A stretch of DNA of 64,000 nt from Pipra filicauda (taxonomy: Eukaryota; Chordata; Aves; Passeriformes; Pipridae), in NCBI RefSeq assembly GCF_003945595.2, contig NW_024104527.1, forward strand, positions 434,001 to 498,000, read 5' to 3'. A model generated the notes under the pieces. It saw only the letters and a list, made by a program, of their open reading frames with translations, was not told the origin of the DNA and did not search any database. Within the stretch, counting starts at the first letter, position 1, and every line of letters starts with the position of its first letter. This document shows, piece by piece, positions 51,637-64,000 of the stretch. The position numbers and the translations under genes are program-made.

Positions 51637-54600
51637 CTAGAAAAGAATAGATTAAAACAATATGTGAGAAGTCTCAAAAAAAGCCTGATCTCAGCAAGCT
51701 CTGTTTAATTGGTAATGACCTTGGTACATTTGCTATTATAAGGAAATACCCAAAATTTAAATGTCTGCTTATCTTTCACAGACATACCTGCAAGAGAAAT
51801 GAAACCTTAATTTCAGTTCTGTTTTTTCACTGGCCCTTTTAAAACATTTCTTATTACAAAAATTCCACATCAAACACATAAGCATCTACATTTATTATTC
51901 TTCATTCCTCTGAATTCTAAAAAGGAAAGGGTCAGACTTTACTAAAGTGTGTCTGATCAATGAAAAACTCTTCTACCATGCCTGCATAGCAACTGGAGTA
52001 ACCAGTAACATAAAATCAATCTCTACCTTGAATTACTCTTATTAATTATTTAGGGTGGCATTTGATGAGCCAACCAGTAAATTTTCATTCCTTCACTGAA
52101 AAATAAAAACCCCATACAAATCAATCAAAATCATACTATTATATGTATGATTTTATATGTAAGGTTTTATATGTATCATCTAAAAACAAGATCAGACCCT
52201 AATGTAACCATCTTATTTCTCCAAATAGGAATGATCTACTAACTCTTGCTGTAGCCAACTCCTTGGGCAGTTTCATCACAACCCTCATTTACGGCACAAT
52301 CGCTGTAATTTCACCTTTTCTAAGTTCCTTCCTTCCTGTCACTCCCAAGTAAGGACTAGTAACACTCCTGAGCTAATGAATCATGTAAGAACAAAAAAGC
52401 CCTCAGATTATTAGCTGTTTCCATTATGGTAAACTTCCTTGAAGTCCTTGCACTGATGGATAAACCAAAGCAAACTCCTCCATTTTGCTTTGCCAACGCA
52501 CCTGATGCTAAATAGAAGTGATCCAAAGACAAGAGAGGTGACATTTGCACCCTCACTACCCTCATTCTGGTCTTGCACATCACAGTAACATTGCAGACAA
52601 GGGTACAGTTTAACAGCTTTTAAAAGCCACTAAAGTGCTGTTAAGGCTGGTGCCATTACCATGGCAGCCATGGAGTGGGGAGAGGCTTTATGCCCTGGAA
52701 TTTGTGCTGTGGATACTAAATGGAGTTCCTGTGAATTTGGCTACCCGATGGCTCTACAGAATTTCAGTAACTCACCAAAGCTGGAGACGTTTGGATTCCT
52801 TTACATTCCCTTATCTGCCATCATGAAGCAATGCTGACTCGTCCTTCCCAGCCACCAGCAGAGCCAGCTGTAAAGTCCAGCACCACTGCCCTTGCTGGAG
52901 TACTCTGGACTGGGATATCCCTTTTGGGGCTTGGCTCGAGTAAGAACTATGCATGGGATTATGGTTTATTGTCTGCCACAAAACAGGACAAAGGGACAAT
53001 CCAAACTAGGATTTGTTCGTCTCAATACATGTTTCCCAGAAGAAATACACTGGAGTCACTTCCAGTGCACAGAACTGGAAGGAGGCCTCACTAGGCTGTG
53101 TGTTCTGGGAGGGCAGATGCAATTCAACTTGGCTAAGCTTCAGCAGATTGCAAAACTAAACTGGATGAGAAAGGCCTTAAGAGTGAAACTATAAAAATAC
53201 AGTGACATGTCCAATAACAGCTCACTTTCCTAGACAGCCTCATACCAGGCCTCAGTAGAGGAAAAAGCATATTTCAAAAGCCTGGAAAAGCATGGCTTCT
53301 ACTGTCTTGTTTTCTGAATCCAAAAGTTATCAAATTCAGTATATAACACAAAAAGTATCTGATGGATTTTCGAACTACCTCTGGCTTAGCCGTCCTAGAA
53401 ATTATTGCTCACAAAAGCTCACACATACGTATATTCCTCACCCTCTCATCTAACAATAACTGCCACGAAGGAGTCTAGTTCTGTGCCACTCTACAGCTGC
53501 TTATCAGAGTTCAGATCTATATTCTACTTCCAGGGAATATATGGTCTCTGAAGCTTGGGGGCTGTCCCTGAAAGGACACTGCACTGTCATCCATTCAGTG
53601 AGTATTACCACTGAGATAAATAAAACTAAGTAAAGTAAACTCATAACTTACCAATAAAAAATAAATAATAGCAAAAGACGCTAAATAAAGAACTTGCAGA
53701 TCAGATATTTATGTATGAAGATTAGAAGTACACTGCCTTCTAATACTGATTTTTATTGACATGATTTTGCTGTTATTAACTTATGTCCTAAATAGTGTTG
53801 ACAGCATTTTAGCTTTGCTGCCTTGACAAAGTGACAAACACTTGAAAAATATTCTAGTATATAAATTCATATATTAAACTTTGTATTATAAGGAAATATG
53901 TTTTTTCAGTTGAAAGCTGGACTGCATGGCAATGTAAGTTACTTTGTATTCTATTTCAAAAATTTAAGAGAAGTTATATACAAAAAGTACTTTTTCGCCA
54001 GAAATATTCCATTTGGGCTGATTTATTCCATCAGAACTAAGAAAAAAAAATCTAGATAAGCTTAATTTTTTGCTTTTAAACTTACCTTTCAGTATCACAG
54101 AATATGCTTATAATGATTTACTATTCGATTACAAAAAATTCAAGAAGTTTCTGATGAAGTGTTTGTTCTGACAGACATTATTTACTGGCAAACCAAGCAA
54201 TCACGGATGAATAAAAATAGAAACTGATGAAAAAACTATACCAAGAATCTGATTGTCTAAACAAAAGTTCCACAAGCAAGAAAGTTATATAAATGTTTGA
54301 TGCCAAACTGTGAGAAAGTGTTTCTTCTGCAGCCACCAGGAAAAAGGAAATGCCTACTGAAGGCTAAGAAGTGGTTGGTATTTATTTACATGGCCTCCTA
54401 CCCACATGCTGAGACAGGGCAGTTTCCAAGAAAAGGAAATCATAGGGTGCCTGTGCTGGAGGCAAACAGAGACAGCATGTCACATATGAGAGATCAGAGC
54501 TAAATACTGCCTAATTCCAGGAGAAAGGTATTACTGTGACATTAAAGTGTGGCAGCAAAACTCATTGCAATTTTTTTGCGCCCCTCCCCTCACCCCAAAT

Positions 54601-56241
54601 GGGGGAAAATATACGTAAATGGAGAACGAGCTAATTCAACAGCAGATGAGCCCAACAACATTTCAGCCTAAGCTTAATTAATACTATGTTGTGGTAGGGC
54701 AAAAAAAGCTTCAGCCAGGACTATCTGTGCATGTTTCCCCTCCTAAGAGGCTGACAGGGTAAGAAACAGGGAATGTATGAAGCCTGGAAGGAATGGGGCT
54801 AGGCACACTTCTATGAGTGACTACATGCACATAACTGTGGGTCCAGTTTGTCCCACTCAGCATTTGTTCTTTTTTATTTATAGATTTTTATTTTTATAAT
54901 GGGGTAGAGAACTTAAGCGTGACATGAGGGGAAAAACCAGCACATGCTGATCCCACGTAGAGACTTTGCCTCTCTTTTTCCAGAGTAGAGGAGAAGAAGG
55001 AAAAAGTGGGAGGCAGCATGGCCCATTCTTGTTCCTGTGACATGAAAAAAAAATTCCCCGTACTCCACCTTAGAAAAACAAACTAACCTGCTGGCCTGGG
55101 GAGCCTTCCCACCCTGGAGACGATGTTTTCACCACCCCTGGGCCTAAGTAGCACTCACATCCTTAATGGACTAGTTCTGCTCTCCGACAGGCAAGTAAGC
55201 TGCCAGGAACTGACAGCATGATGTAAATATGCCATATTACAACTGCCCCTTCCTTCTGCAGTGTTTAAATGTACTAAAAATAAATACTCCTGAAGTCCAA
55301 AATGGCACATGGGATACAAAAAATACAAGAGCAGCTCCCCTTCCCCCAGCAGGGACTCAGCCAGCACTTCCAGGCTAATGAACTCCATTGCGTTTTCAGC
55401 CAGGGGCAGAAACCGCTTCAAAAATTATTCTCTGCTTTTGGAACTTTTAGGCTCAGTCAGAACACCAGAAAAAAAAAACCTTGGACACAATGTCAGCTAA
55501 CTTTGCTTCAAAAAAAAGAGATTGTTAAATTACTTCAACTTCTTCCAGTTATCAAAGGTGATTGTCATTTTTCTTTGTCACTTCAGGATGGTTACAGTGC
55601 AGCACCAGCCAGAGGACAGACTCTACTCCCCAAGAAAACTACAGGAAAGTTCGTGCAGGACAATTTAAACACACGATATTCAGATTCTGAAAGGCAGGTC
55701 TGAGCCCGTGTTGGCCTAATAACACTTTCAGTTACATCAAGGAGAATTGGGCTGGTTTGCTCACCACTTCCTAACTTTTTAGAACACCAGCTTCCACATG
55801 GAGGGCCATGACACCAACCAAAACCTGTCTATGGGGACTGTGGGGACCACAAGTTCCAAAAAATCAAGCTCCCAACTGAAAGAGGAAGCCATACTGGAAT
55901 AGTTGGCACAAATAAAAACTGTAATACTTGGCACAGCAGGATTCATTCTCTGCATCATTTGTACTCAAAGTACAAACACCAAGAGTATTTACCATGCACT
56001 GACAGCAAATGTAGGTATCCACAAAAGGCCTCTGCCATTAGTATGAGGCATTAATGAGCCAAAAGAACGAACTGCTTTAAAATCATAAACTGAAGAAGGA
56101 CAGCTTTCAAATAAAGCTTGGGAACAGCAGAGAAAAAGGCTGGCATTTCTGCCTCTGAACTAGATTTCCAGACCAGCACTGTACTACTCTCTATATTTGT
56201 TTGCACATTAATAGATTGGGGCTAATACTTACCTGACAATG

Positions 56242-56375
56242 CATTTTAGTGCCCTGATTGCAGGACACCTTAACGATGCCCTGCCATCAGTAGCTGCTGG
56301 CTCGACCTTGTTTCTGCCAGCAGCTACTGATGGCAGGGCATTGTTAAGGTATTCTGCAACCAGGGCTCTAAAATG
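56242..56375. repeat. Long inverted repeat (59-bp arms, 16-base loop)
   Basis: The left arm is 56242-56300, the loop 56301-56316 and the right arm 56317-56375. Counting pairs along a plus-strand transcript gives 54 Watson-Crick pairs, 2 G-U pairs and 3 mismatches; a minus-strand transcript gives the same totals. The innermost 25 pairs, beginning ccagcagctactgatggcag on the right arm, are perfect. Similarity outside the arms is weak (acct...cattttag on both sides), so the unit may extend to about 56231-56382. It lies in a DNM3 intron, so the DNM3 pre-mRNA would contain this hairpin. It could be a foldback DNA transposon remnant (MITE), a recent inverted duplication or a microRNA-like precursor. 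I recognise no family. Confidence 0.93.
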
Positions 56376-58270
56376 TGTAGGTGGAACACCAAAGCCAAGC
56401 AGCTATTTGGTAAAGCACTTAAGGCAGCAGAGGCAGAAAATAATCCCCAAAAGAAAGATGTTCTATAGTACTGTACTATATTATATGGCCAGATCGGTAC
56501 CTGCATTTTACAGAGACACAAGAAGCGGTGTCTTGTGAACCTGCTGAGCCAGAGTGATCTGTATTAAAGAAAGAAGAAAAATAATAGGAAGTATAAGGAA
56601 ATACCAGCAGTCTGTGCCTGTTTACTCCCGAAAAGGAAAGGCTCAGACTTGTTTACACCCAGGAGCTCTCACTGGCAGTGCAAATAGCCTACTCTGATGA
56701 AAAGTGCAAACTCTTAAGATGCCTCATAGAAACCTTTATATCAATACCTTTAAATCAATATCCAGGAGTTAACCATATAACCTCAAATATACTCAAGAGA
56801 ATCTGACTGCATTTCTATTTCTCTCTCAGTTGAGAAAGCCACGCAGCATCTTCACAATGGTCTCTGCTTCCCCACATTTGGCTTTAAAGCATACTCTGAA
56901 AAATGAAGCATGATATTCTCATACATTACTGCAAAATTTTGAAGAAAAACAAAGAAAGTTATTTTAGTAGAGACAACTTAGTGTGGGATTGAGGCCTGAA
57001 CGTGCTCCTGGGTACAGCTGTAGAAAACATAACTCTTAACATGTCTATAAAATGAAGAAGGAGCTGCTTTAACAGCAAAACAATGAATACATAAATATTC
57101 TAATGTTTTTATGAAAAGCACAGCAAAAGAATACTTAGTAAGTTGCAGATGAGAAGAACATGTTTCTTCCCTCTATGCACCTCTCCCTTTAGTCTTCCAC
57201 AGTCAACTCCAAATTGAAAAACTCAAGACAAAAATGTGACAGCGGCTCAGGGTGATAAGCCAGACTGTCAGAAGAACAGAGCACACAGCACGGAGCACAA
57301 ATATCAAACCTTACATTCTTTCAGTGTTAAAAGTCTCTGTCTTTTGCCATGGTTGAAATAATGAGTTTCTGATACAAATCAAAGCTGAAACTGTAGCTGA
57401 AAAAAGAAAGACCTAATGATAGAATCAAGCTATTTCAGGTTTTAGTTATTATCTTTTTATATTTTGCATTTGTACTATCTTTTCTAGGTAATGATGCATA
57501 CTTCTGACACTTGCAATTTTTTCCCAATCTTTTAGTATCTTTTCCCACAACATATTATTAAAAAAAACTTAAGAGGCTTGTTATATCTCTGCTGTTTCTT
57601 CTGAATTCAACTATGGGACTAAACCTGATGCTAATGTTAAATCAGTCCTTAGTTTGGTCTTATCATTCATTTCCCACCATGTCTTTCTTTCATAAGAACC
57701 AGTATTATATTTGTTTCTGCAATTTCCTCCTGCCCAAACTTCTTCAGGAACAGAACCACAAGAGTTCACAACTCCATATTTGAAATACTTCATTCTTTCA
57801 AGAAATAATCACTGGTGTCTTTCTTGAAAGGAGTTTACTATCCTGCTACTTTTGAAGACTTTGCAGAAGGACATCAGTAAAGGCTATCTGTACATCACTA
57901 TTTTGCAGCACAGGTTTCCAACTCTAATTGAGGGTTTCTAGGGAGATGAAGTTGCTGCTTGCATTTCTGGAGCACCCATCAGAGCAAAACCACACAGCCC
58001 ACCTGCTCAGAGCTGGACAGCCCCAAATTCCTCCTTCTCCTTGCTTGGAGGGCACAGAATCCTTGCAGAGTGCTCAGCAAGCTTGCCCCTGAGTGGGAGC
58101 TAACAAACCTGCTGCACCAAGCTAACTCCATGGGGATGTGTCTGCACAGCAGTGCCCATGTTATGGTACCCAGACAAACATCTTTTCCACTGTCCATCTC
58201 TCATCTCCCTCAATAATTGGGGTGGCTGAGTAGGCATTCCATTGCATTCATGCAGAGCCTGGATGGCAGG

Positions 58271-58300
58271 ATTAAATAAATAAAGAAAGAAATAAAGAAA
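58271..58300. repeat. (AAAT/AAAG)n tract
   Basis: Tetranucleotide-like A-rich repeat in the partial intron. Confidence 0.88.
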
Positions 58301-59015
58301 TCCAGTAATTTCACTGGTACTCCCTGTGCCTTTACATAATCAGTGCATCAAACAGAAGAGTAATAGTTTCTGAAATATACAACAAAATCAATGTGATCTG
58401 AGATTGCCCCTCCCCAAAAGAGGTGTTTATTATCACAAGTGAAGGGCTGGTTTTTCACCGGTCTGTGCTGTCAGTAAAAGGATCAATCTGAGAAAGAGCC
58501 TGATGAAGAGGAAATCTCTGTTTAGCTCCTATTAGTTAGGATCTTGAAAGGTCATTTTGAATTTGGGAAATCTTGTCTGGGAAAGAAGCCAGCAATTCCT
58601 CTGAACTGAAGTGGTGCTGGCATTTAAAATTGAGAGAAAGTCCCGACTGATGAACCAGTGACAGTCTGGAAAAATTCTGCTGGATGAGTCTAGTGGTTGA
58701 TCCGAAGGTAGAGAGGGGGGAAAAAAAAGTATCCTTTGACCTTTTTATCCCTTGCAATGAAGCCTGCTTAGGACAGCTTGTTTTTCTCTACTGGTGCTCA
58801 AGTTTTTATTTTTTTCCTCTTCACCTACTGCAGATCATCCAACAACCACAGAGGTTTGTGGGAGTGATAGTGGAAGATGAAGGGCTTTGTTGCAGGATGT
58901 CTGTGCTGGCAGAGGGCACAGAGGGACAAGGACACCCCAGTGTCTCCAAGATCCAGCTTTTTTCAGTTGTGTACAGCTTTTCATTCATGCAGTTTACAAT
59001 TTTGCTTATTACACA

Positions 59016-59062
59016 TATATATGTGTGTATAAAAATATTTATGTATATGCACACACACATAT
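59016..59062. repeat. TA/CA-rich alternating purine-pyrimidine patch
   Basis: Alternating acacatatatatgtgtgt followed by cacacacatatg. It is partly self-complementary, with some potential to adopt cruciform or left-handed DNA. Confidence 0.85.
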
Positions 59063-60744
59063 GTTTTAGTGGTGGGATTTTTTTTATTTACAGAAAAAAA
59101 CATAGTTCTTAAAACCTATTCTCTTTGAAAGGTAGTGTAGCTCAGATTTCAATCTTGAGAAGGTGATGGTCTGGGTGGATGAACTTCTCCAGTTCTAGTG
59201 ATCTCTTGCATTAGGAATACTAAGATAATATGGAAAAAAACAGTAAGTTGAACTGTATTTTCAGCTTCCTGGATTCCCTTAAGTTGTACATAGCAAGAAA
59301 ACCTCTCATTTATAAGCTTCCTGAAATTCCTTGTTAGGTACATGAAGAAGATGCACCTTTGGTACGACACCCTTGTTTTCTGCTGGAAAGGCATTTCTTA
59401 AAAGTCTTCTGGTTTTTGTATGCATTTCAATTTCTATAAAGTGAATCCTAGAAAAGCTCAAACTCAGGAAGCCACCAGATATCTTTCCTTGGGTACCAAC
59501 TGAAGTATCTGGAGAGACACCGCATCCTCGTGAGGAAGCAGAATCCTTTTTACTAAAATTCAAATAAGAAAATATGCAATTACATAATTATGTAAAAAAA
59601 ACATTAAGTAGGATTTTCCTGAGGTGACACATCTGTCTCTGCAAGACTCCTGAAGATGCAACATAATGCACACAGGCAAATTAATTCATGGCATTTATAC
59701 TGCCCTACTTGCTTGTTATCATGAAAAGCTTTCAGACAGTAATCAATTTTACTGTGGTGCAGATTACTGCAAAATGCATTAAGAAGTTCACGCCTGTGGC
59801 AATGGTCACTGAAAATATTTTGGAAAGCATCCCAGAAGTATAAGACTTTTTCCAGACATCTGAGAGAAACTCTGCTGTGGCAGAGCTTCTGGTGTCAACA
59901 CTTCTCCCCTACCACCCCTCCTTTTTATTTTTTTTTTATAGCAGTATTTTTTGAAAGGTACACTTCAGATTTTTTTTCATGCTTTTTTTCTTTTTTATTT
60001 TTTTAAATCAAGCCAAGATACTTGGATCATGGAAAACATTAACTTCTGAAACAACTGTCTGAAACTATCTCCTTCCTTGCTGTACATAATATGTCCAGCT
60101 TCTTAACTTCTTTAAAGGAAAACTGTTGAATTATAAGAAAAGAACAAAAAACCCACCTGCTTATTCTATCATAACAACATATCTGGGTTTTTAATAAAAT
60201 AAGTAGCCCTGGGGATGTTCCTATATTAAATCCACAAAAAAAACCTGAATACACCATAATCACAAAATACTATTTCTACTTTATATCAAGAGCATTACCT
60301 TCAAATGTTAAGTGACCTAATGCCATCAAATCTTCAAGGGAAGGTTTTGAGATGTCTCAGAATGTTAAGAAGATATCCTAAAATAATTACAGCGATGTGT
60401 AGGAAAGCCTGCAACCCTCTGTCCTTGGAAATTAATAGCTATTAGATTGAAATCTCCCTAGAAATATTCACCAGGAAGACTGTTTCCATGAAGCTGTCCC
60501 AGACTGAAATGCTCCTGAAGCTCATAGCCAAAGCTGTTCAGCAAACTGACCTTAAATTGTCTCTATTCTGTTAACTAAAGACAGAAGCTGTTCCTGAATG
60601 TACATCACCTGCCTCGGTAGGCACAGGAACGTGAATGGGGATTGCAGATTTCAGCAGAGCAAACCCTGAACAATAACTCAGAAAAAGGAACCTGACCAAC
60701 GTGGGCATGGGAACATGGAAAAAAAGGTTAGTAGAACATCCAAG

Positions 60745-61015
60745 AAAAAAAAAATTTTCCCTAAGATCCAACCTAAACCTCCCCTGGTGCAACTTGAGGC
60801 CATTTACTCTTGTCCTGTTGCTTGTTACCTGGGAGAAGAGACCATCCCCACCTGGCTACAGGTTCCTGTCAGGGAGTTATAGAGAGTGATAAGGTCTCCC
60901 CTGAGCCTCCTTTTCCCCAGGCTGAGCCCCACCAGCTCCCTCAGCCACCCCTCATCAGGCTTGTGCTCCAGACCCTTCTTCAGCTTCGCTGCCCTTCTCT
61001 GGATCTGCTCCAGCA
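60745..61015 (-). mobile_element. CR1 LINE fragment lacking its 3' end
   Basis: Read on the minus strand, this stretch encodes the C-terminal end of CR1 ORF2: [36 protein letters not shown] and [10 protein letters not shown], then, after a frame change, LHQGRFRLDLRENF. The plus strand shows the familiar CR1 blocks ccctgagcctccttttcccc, ccctcatcaggcttgtgctc and cctcccctggtgcaacttga. The match stops at an A-run (60744-60754) instead of continuing into the VVKHWNRLP region and the 3' UTR. The 5' side also ends abruptly near 61015. It is younger-looking than the elements at 14 and 23 kb and co-oriented with DNM3. Confidence 0.92.
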
Positions 61016-64000
61016 AAGGTATTGTCATTAAAAAAAAGTGCCTGCAAGGTGCCAGGCACTGTTCCAGCATCACCCACGGCATGCCTTAACAGCACACACC
61101 TGAAACAGAGGGACAAACTCTACTGCCCTGGCCACATGCTCTCTCTAAACACTATAGCAGGTGGTGAAGTCAGGCAGATGTCAGCAGGAGGCACCACAGT
61201 TTGGGGAAGCTTACAGCAGCACCTCTGGAAGGACAGAGACATCCTCGAATGGAAATAACCATGGACTGTTCAAGTGTTATCACTGCCCTTTTGCGTGGTG
61301 GCAGAACTTGATTTAATGACAGATCACCTTTGTGAGCTCCATACAAGCTCACCTTTGTGCCCTTGCTCAACCACAGGGACAGGATAACACATAACACCAA
61401 AGCCTCAGAGACTGTCCATCCTTGACATCGCTGGCACGTCTCCCTCAGGCTCAGAGCAGACCATGCCCACATCATAACAGATCGCCCAAAGCTATGTTTG
61501 CAGCCAGCTAGAGAAGAGCACATGGCTAAGAAACAGGCAAATTAAACACTTGGCAAGCACCAACTTCCAGCATATCTTCAGTCATGTAGTATCAGTTTCC
61601 CCACATTGGAGGAGACCGCCAGAGGCTTCTGCTAAGAGGCAGATCATGCACTGTCACAACCCAGACCTGGGAACAAAGCTGGACTGCCACTGTGAGGGGC
61701 ACTAGGGGGAGTGGGGTGCTCAAATCAGAAGACAACATCTGTCATGCTTCTGGCTGCCAGATTAATTTCCAGCAAAGCAGCAACAAACTCCCAGTCAACC
61801 AGAGACTCTTATCACCATCACTATGAGCAACAAGCACATCTCATCTCTCAAGAGTATCAGCACCTGGGAGGAGGAAGCATTTTCCTTGCTTCTGCATGGT
61901 GGATGAGGTCTTCAGGAACTGCCAGATAAAGAATCTTGCAGATATATTCTCTGACTATCACAAAATAACAACCTTACTAATAATTCAAAGACATTTTTAA
62001 TTGTTTTCATACTTTTCTTCATATCTCTTCCAATCCAGACTAATGCCAAACCTTGTCTTTTCTTGCAATGACATTTAAAAATATGTCATTTCTCCTCTGT
62101 ATAAAATAACATCATCTTTAAAGAATTCCAGTTCTCCCATGTCTGGATTCCTGCAATCAAGTATTACTCTGATTCATACCTAACACCCTCTTTTATTTCA
62201 TGCTGTTTGCTTAGGGAGGAAAATACAGATTGAATACACCATTGTGTAGACTAGGAGTTGTGTTAAGATGACAAACACCTGCATTTACTTAATCATCTTT
62301 GTTAAGATACTGTCAGTTGGACTCCCCAAGAGCACAATTAGGGAAGGAGCTTTCCTAAGGAAAAAAACCTCCAACCAATGATCAAAATAGCTGTAAGAGC
62401 TATCTTCATCATGCTCTAAAAATCTGCAACGTGCAGCTTGGATAGCTATTGCTGGTGAAATGATATTATGAAAATAAGATTTTTAAAGATTCAATAACCA
62501 AGGTGCAAACTTTTGCTCCAGCAGCACTGTCTACATATGCTTAACCTCAGCTATTTCAAAGAACCTACAAAATGAACAATGGCTTAGAATGCTTCCAGGA
62601 GTTTAAGAACTCTAAACAAACAATGGTAATGCAAGAGGTAACAACATTATTGCAAACACAGAAGACAACAAAAAAGGTGTATTGAACTCTGAAAGTTGAA
62701 ACGCCTGCAAAAACGTTGAATTTTTATAGTATACAGTTGTACTGCAGACAGGAAAGATAAAAACCACTGCTTCTCTGGAAGAAAGTGAAATATTTACTAG
62801 GAAACACAGCACTTCCTCAACAATGTAAGTCTTGGTCAATGCTGGCTCAAAATATTGGAGGCTATGAATTCATTGGCCCTAAACTTGCAGGACACTATTA
62901 TATTTGTAAAGAGTCACTCCAAAGTACTTACTCTAATTCTACATAACATTGACATACAGCACTGAATTCCCAGACAGTCAGTCAAAGTTCTGGGCAGGAA
63001 ACCAAATTCCATTTTTTTTTTCTTTAAACACTATGTCAAAACACTCCTATTACTCGTTACTTGTGCTTTGAAAGATATACTCCAATTCCTCCTTAATGTC
63101 ATTAGCTTTTACAGATACTGCAACCAACAAGGAACTGCTGCTGAAAAAATGTGTTACAACTGCTTTTGAACACTGACATACTGAGATTGCTCCAATGTGA
63201 AAGCGGCATGGTGACAACAAAAATCCAAGTAAAAAAAGGATAACTAACTCACAAATATACATACAAACTCGAATTTCAGTAAGGAATCCATAACAGTGAA
63301 ACAAACTATCAAACCCCCAGCTGCATCATTTTTCACAAATAAAGTCATTCCAGGATTGAGTCTGAAAACTGAATTCAGACAACTAAGCCTTACTGGTGTA
63401 AACCATCTTATGAGCTCTCAATGAGCTCATTTCATACACAGTTAATTCTATTATCAGAGATCATCTTTTAACGTGTTCTAAAGTAATAAAGCACATTTAG
63501 ACAAACATTTTTTCCACTAATTCTCAGGACAAAAGATCAAAGCAGGGAGAACAGCTTATTGCAAAGTTGTTCATGCATCACAATTTAAAAAACACAATAT
63601 AAAAGAAAGAAAACATTTCAGCTAGTTCCCCTCTGCTCCCCAAAAGCCTCAAATGTATTGAAATAAAATAATGAAATAAAACATTCATTAAAAATATACT
63701 GAGTCTGCCCAAGAACTATTGAAACATCGTTTTCAGCAGTTTGATTTTCTGTAATCCATTTTTTGCATTCACATTACTCAAGTTAAATGTATATTTTAAT
63801 TATTGTTTCAATTACTTTGTTTTGCTGAAGTAACATTCTATGCTCCTTTGAGGACACTCCCAAGGTTACAAAAACTAGATTGTCTACCAGTGTGGATTTG
63901 TTTTAAATGTCTAATAATACATGATACTGACATAGCTTGAAATAATGAGGCTTTATACTAATACATTACCAAACTATATAATTACCAGTAATTCCCAGAA

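Larger units (their letters stand above)
51637..64000 (-). other. DNM3: DNM3 intron (partial), upstream of the second PH exon
   Basis: This stretch continues past the right edge. The next upstream exon should encode the first PH segment ending in WYKDDE, and I did not find it here. The interval holds the 59-bp inverted repeat at 56242-56375, a CR1 fragment at about 60745-61015, an AAAT/AAAG simple repeat near 58.28 kb and a TA/CA-rich patch near 59.02 kb. In mammals an antisense RNA, DNM3OS, with miR-199a-2 and miR-214, sits inside a DNM3 intron. I looked for both mature miRNA sequences on the plus strand and did not see them, so that locus is probably outside this window. Confidence 0.88.

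Noticed and set aside
58684..59112. 142-codon plus-strand frame with hydrophobic C-terminus
   Set aside because: The end is translated from a TA/CA simple repeat and a T-run. No homology recognised.
60825..61082. 85-codon minus-strand frame
   Set aside because: It is the truncated end of CR1 ORF2, not a host gene.
1..64000. CRISPR arrays, bacterial operons, prophage or other prokaryotic features
   Set aside because: The base composition, introns and repeats are vertebrate. No spaced direct repeats were seen.

Overview
This window is vertebrate nuclear DNA, most likely from a bird. It is AT-rich and gene-poor, with short exons separated by kilobase introns with GT-AG borders. Its recognisable interspersed repeats are CR1-type LINE fragments, including the CR1 3' tail typical of avian genomes, and I saw no primate or rodent Alu/L1-type repeats. 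There is no prokaryotic-style coding: nearly every open frame of 60-180 codons is a chance frame in intron.

The whole window lies inside one gene on the minus strand, the 3' half of a classical dynamin, best matched to dynamin-3 (DNM3). Five consecutive coding exons can be placed with exact splice borders and matching phases: 51636-51527 and 40163-40052 (second part of the PH domain), 8948-8784 (PH-GED linker and first half of the GED), 4359-4133 (rest of the GED and start of the proline-rich tail) and 3534-3298 (proline-rich domain). Joined, they give about 284 residues with no frameshift or internal stop. The first PH exon and everything upstream lie beyond 64000. The last exon, which carries the normal C-terminus, lies to the left of base 1.

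Layout: 1-3297 is partial intron with simple repeats. 3298-4359 holds the two tail exons, 598 bp apart. 4360-8783 is a 4.4 kb intron. 8784-8948 is the GED exon. 8949-40051 is a 31.1 kb intron holding most of the repeats: a CR1 3' tail (about 9915), an old CR1 (about 13990-14932), a tRNA-like SINE or relic (about 19100-19185), another old CR1 (about 23335-23860) and a possible fifth LINE relic (about 21715). 40164-51526 is an 11.4 kb intron. 51637-64000 is a partial intron with a near-perfect 59-bp inverted repeat at 56242-56375 and a CR1 fragment at about 60745-61015.

The most unusual items are the long hairpin at 56242-56375, the retained-intron stop built into the splice donor at 3298, a Met-to-Thr change at a strongly conserved GED position, the tRNA-like SINE relic, and the CR1 piece that lacks its 3' end. 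I found no self-contained new gene system. All family assignments come from recognition by eye; no search was run.
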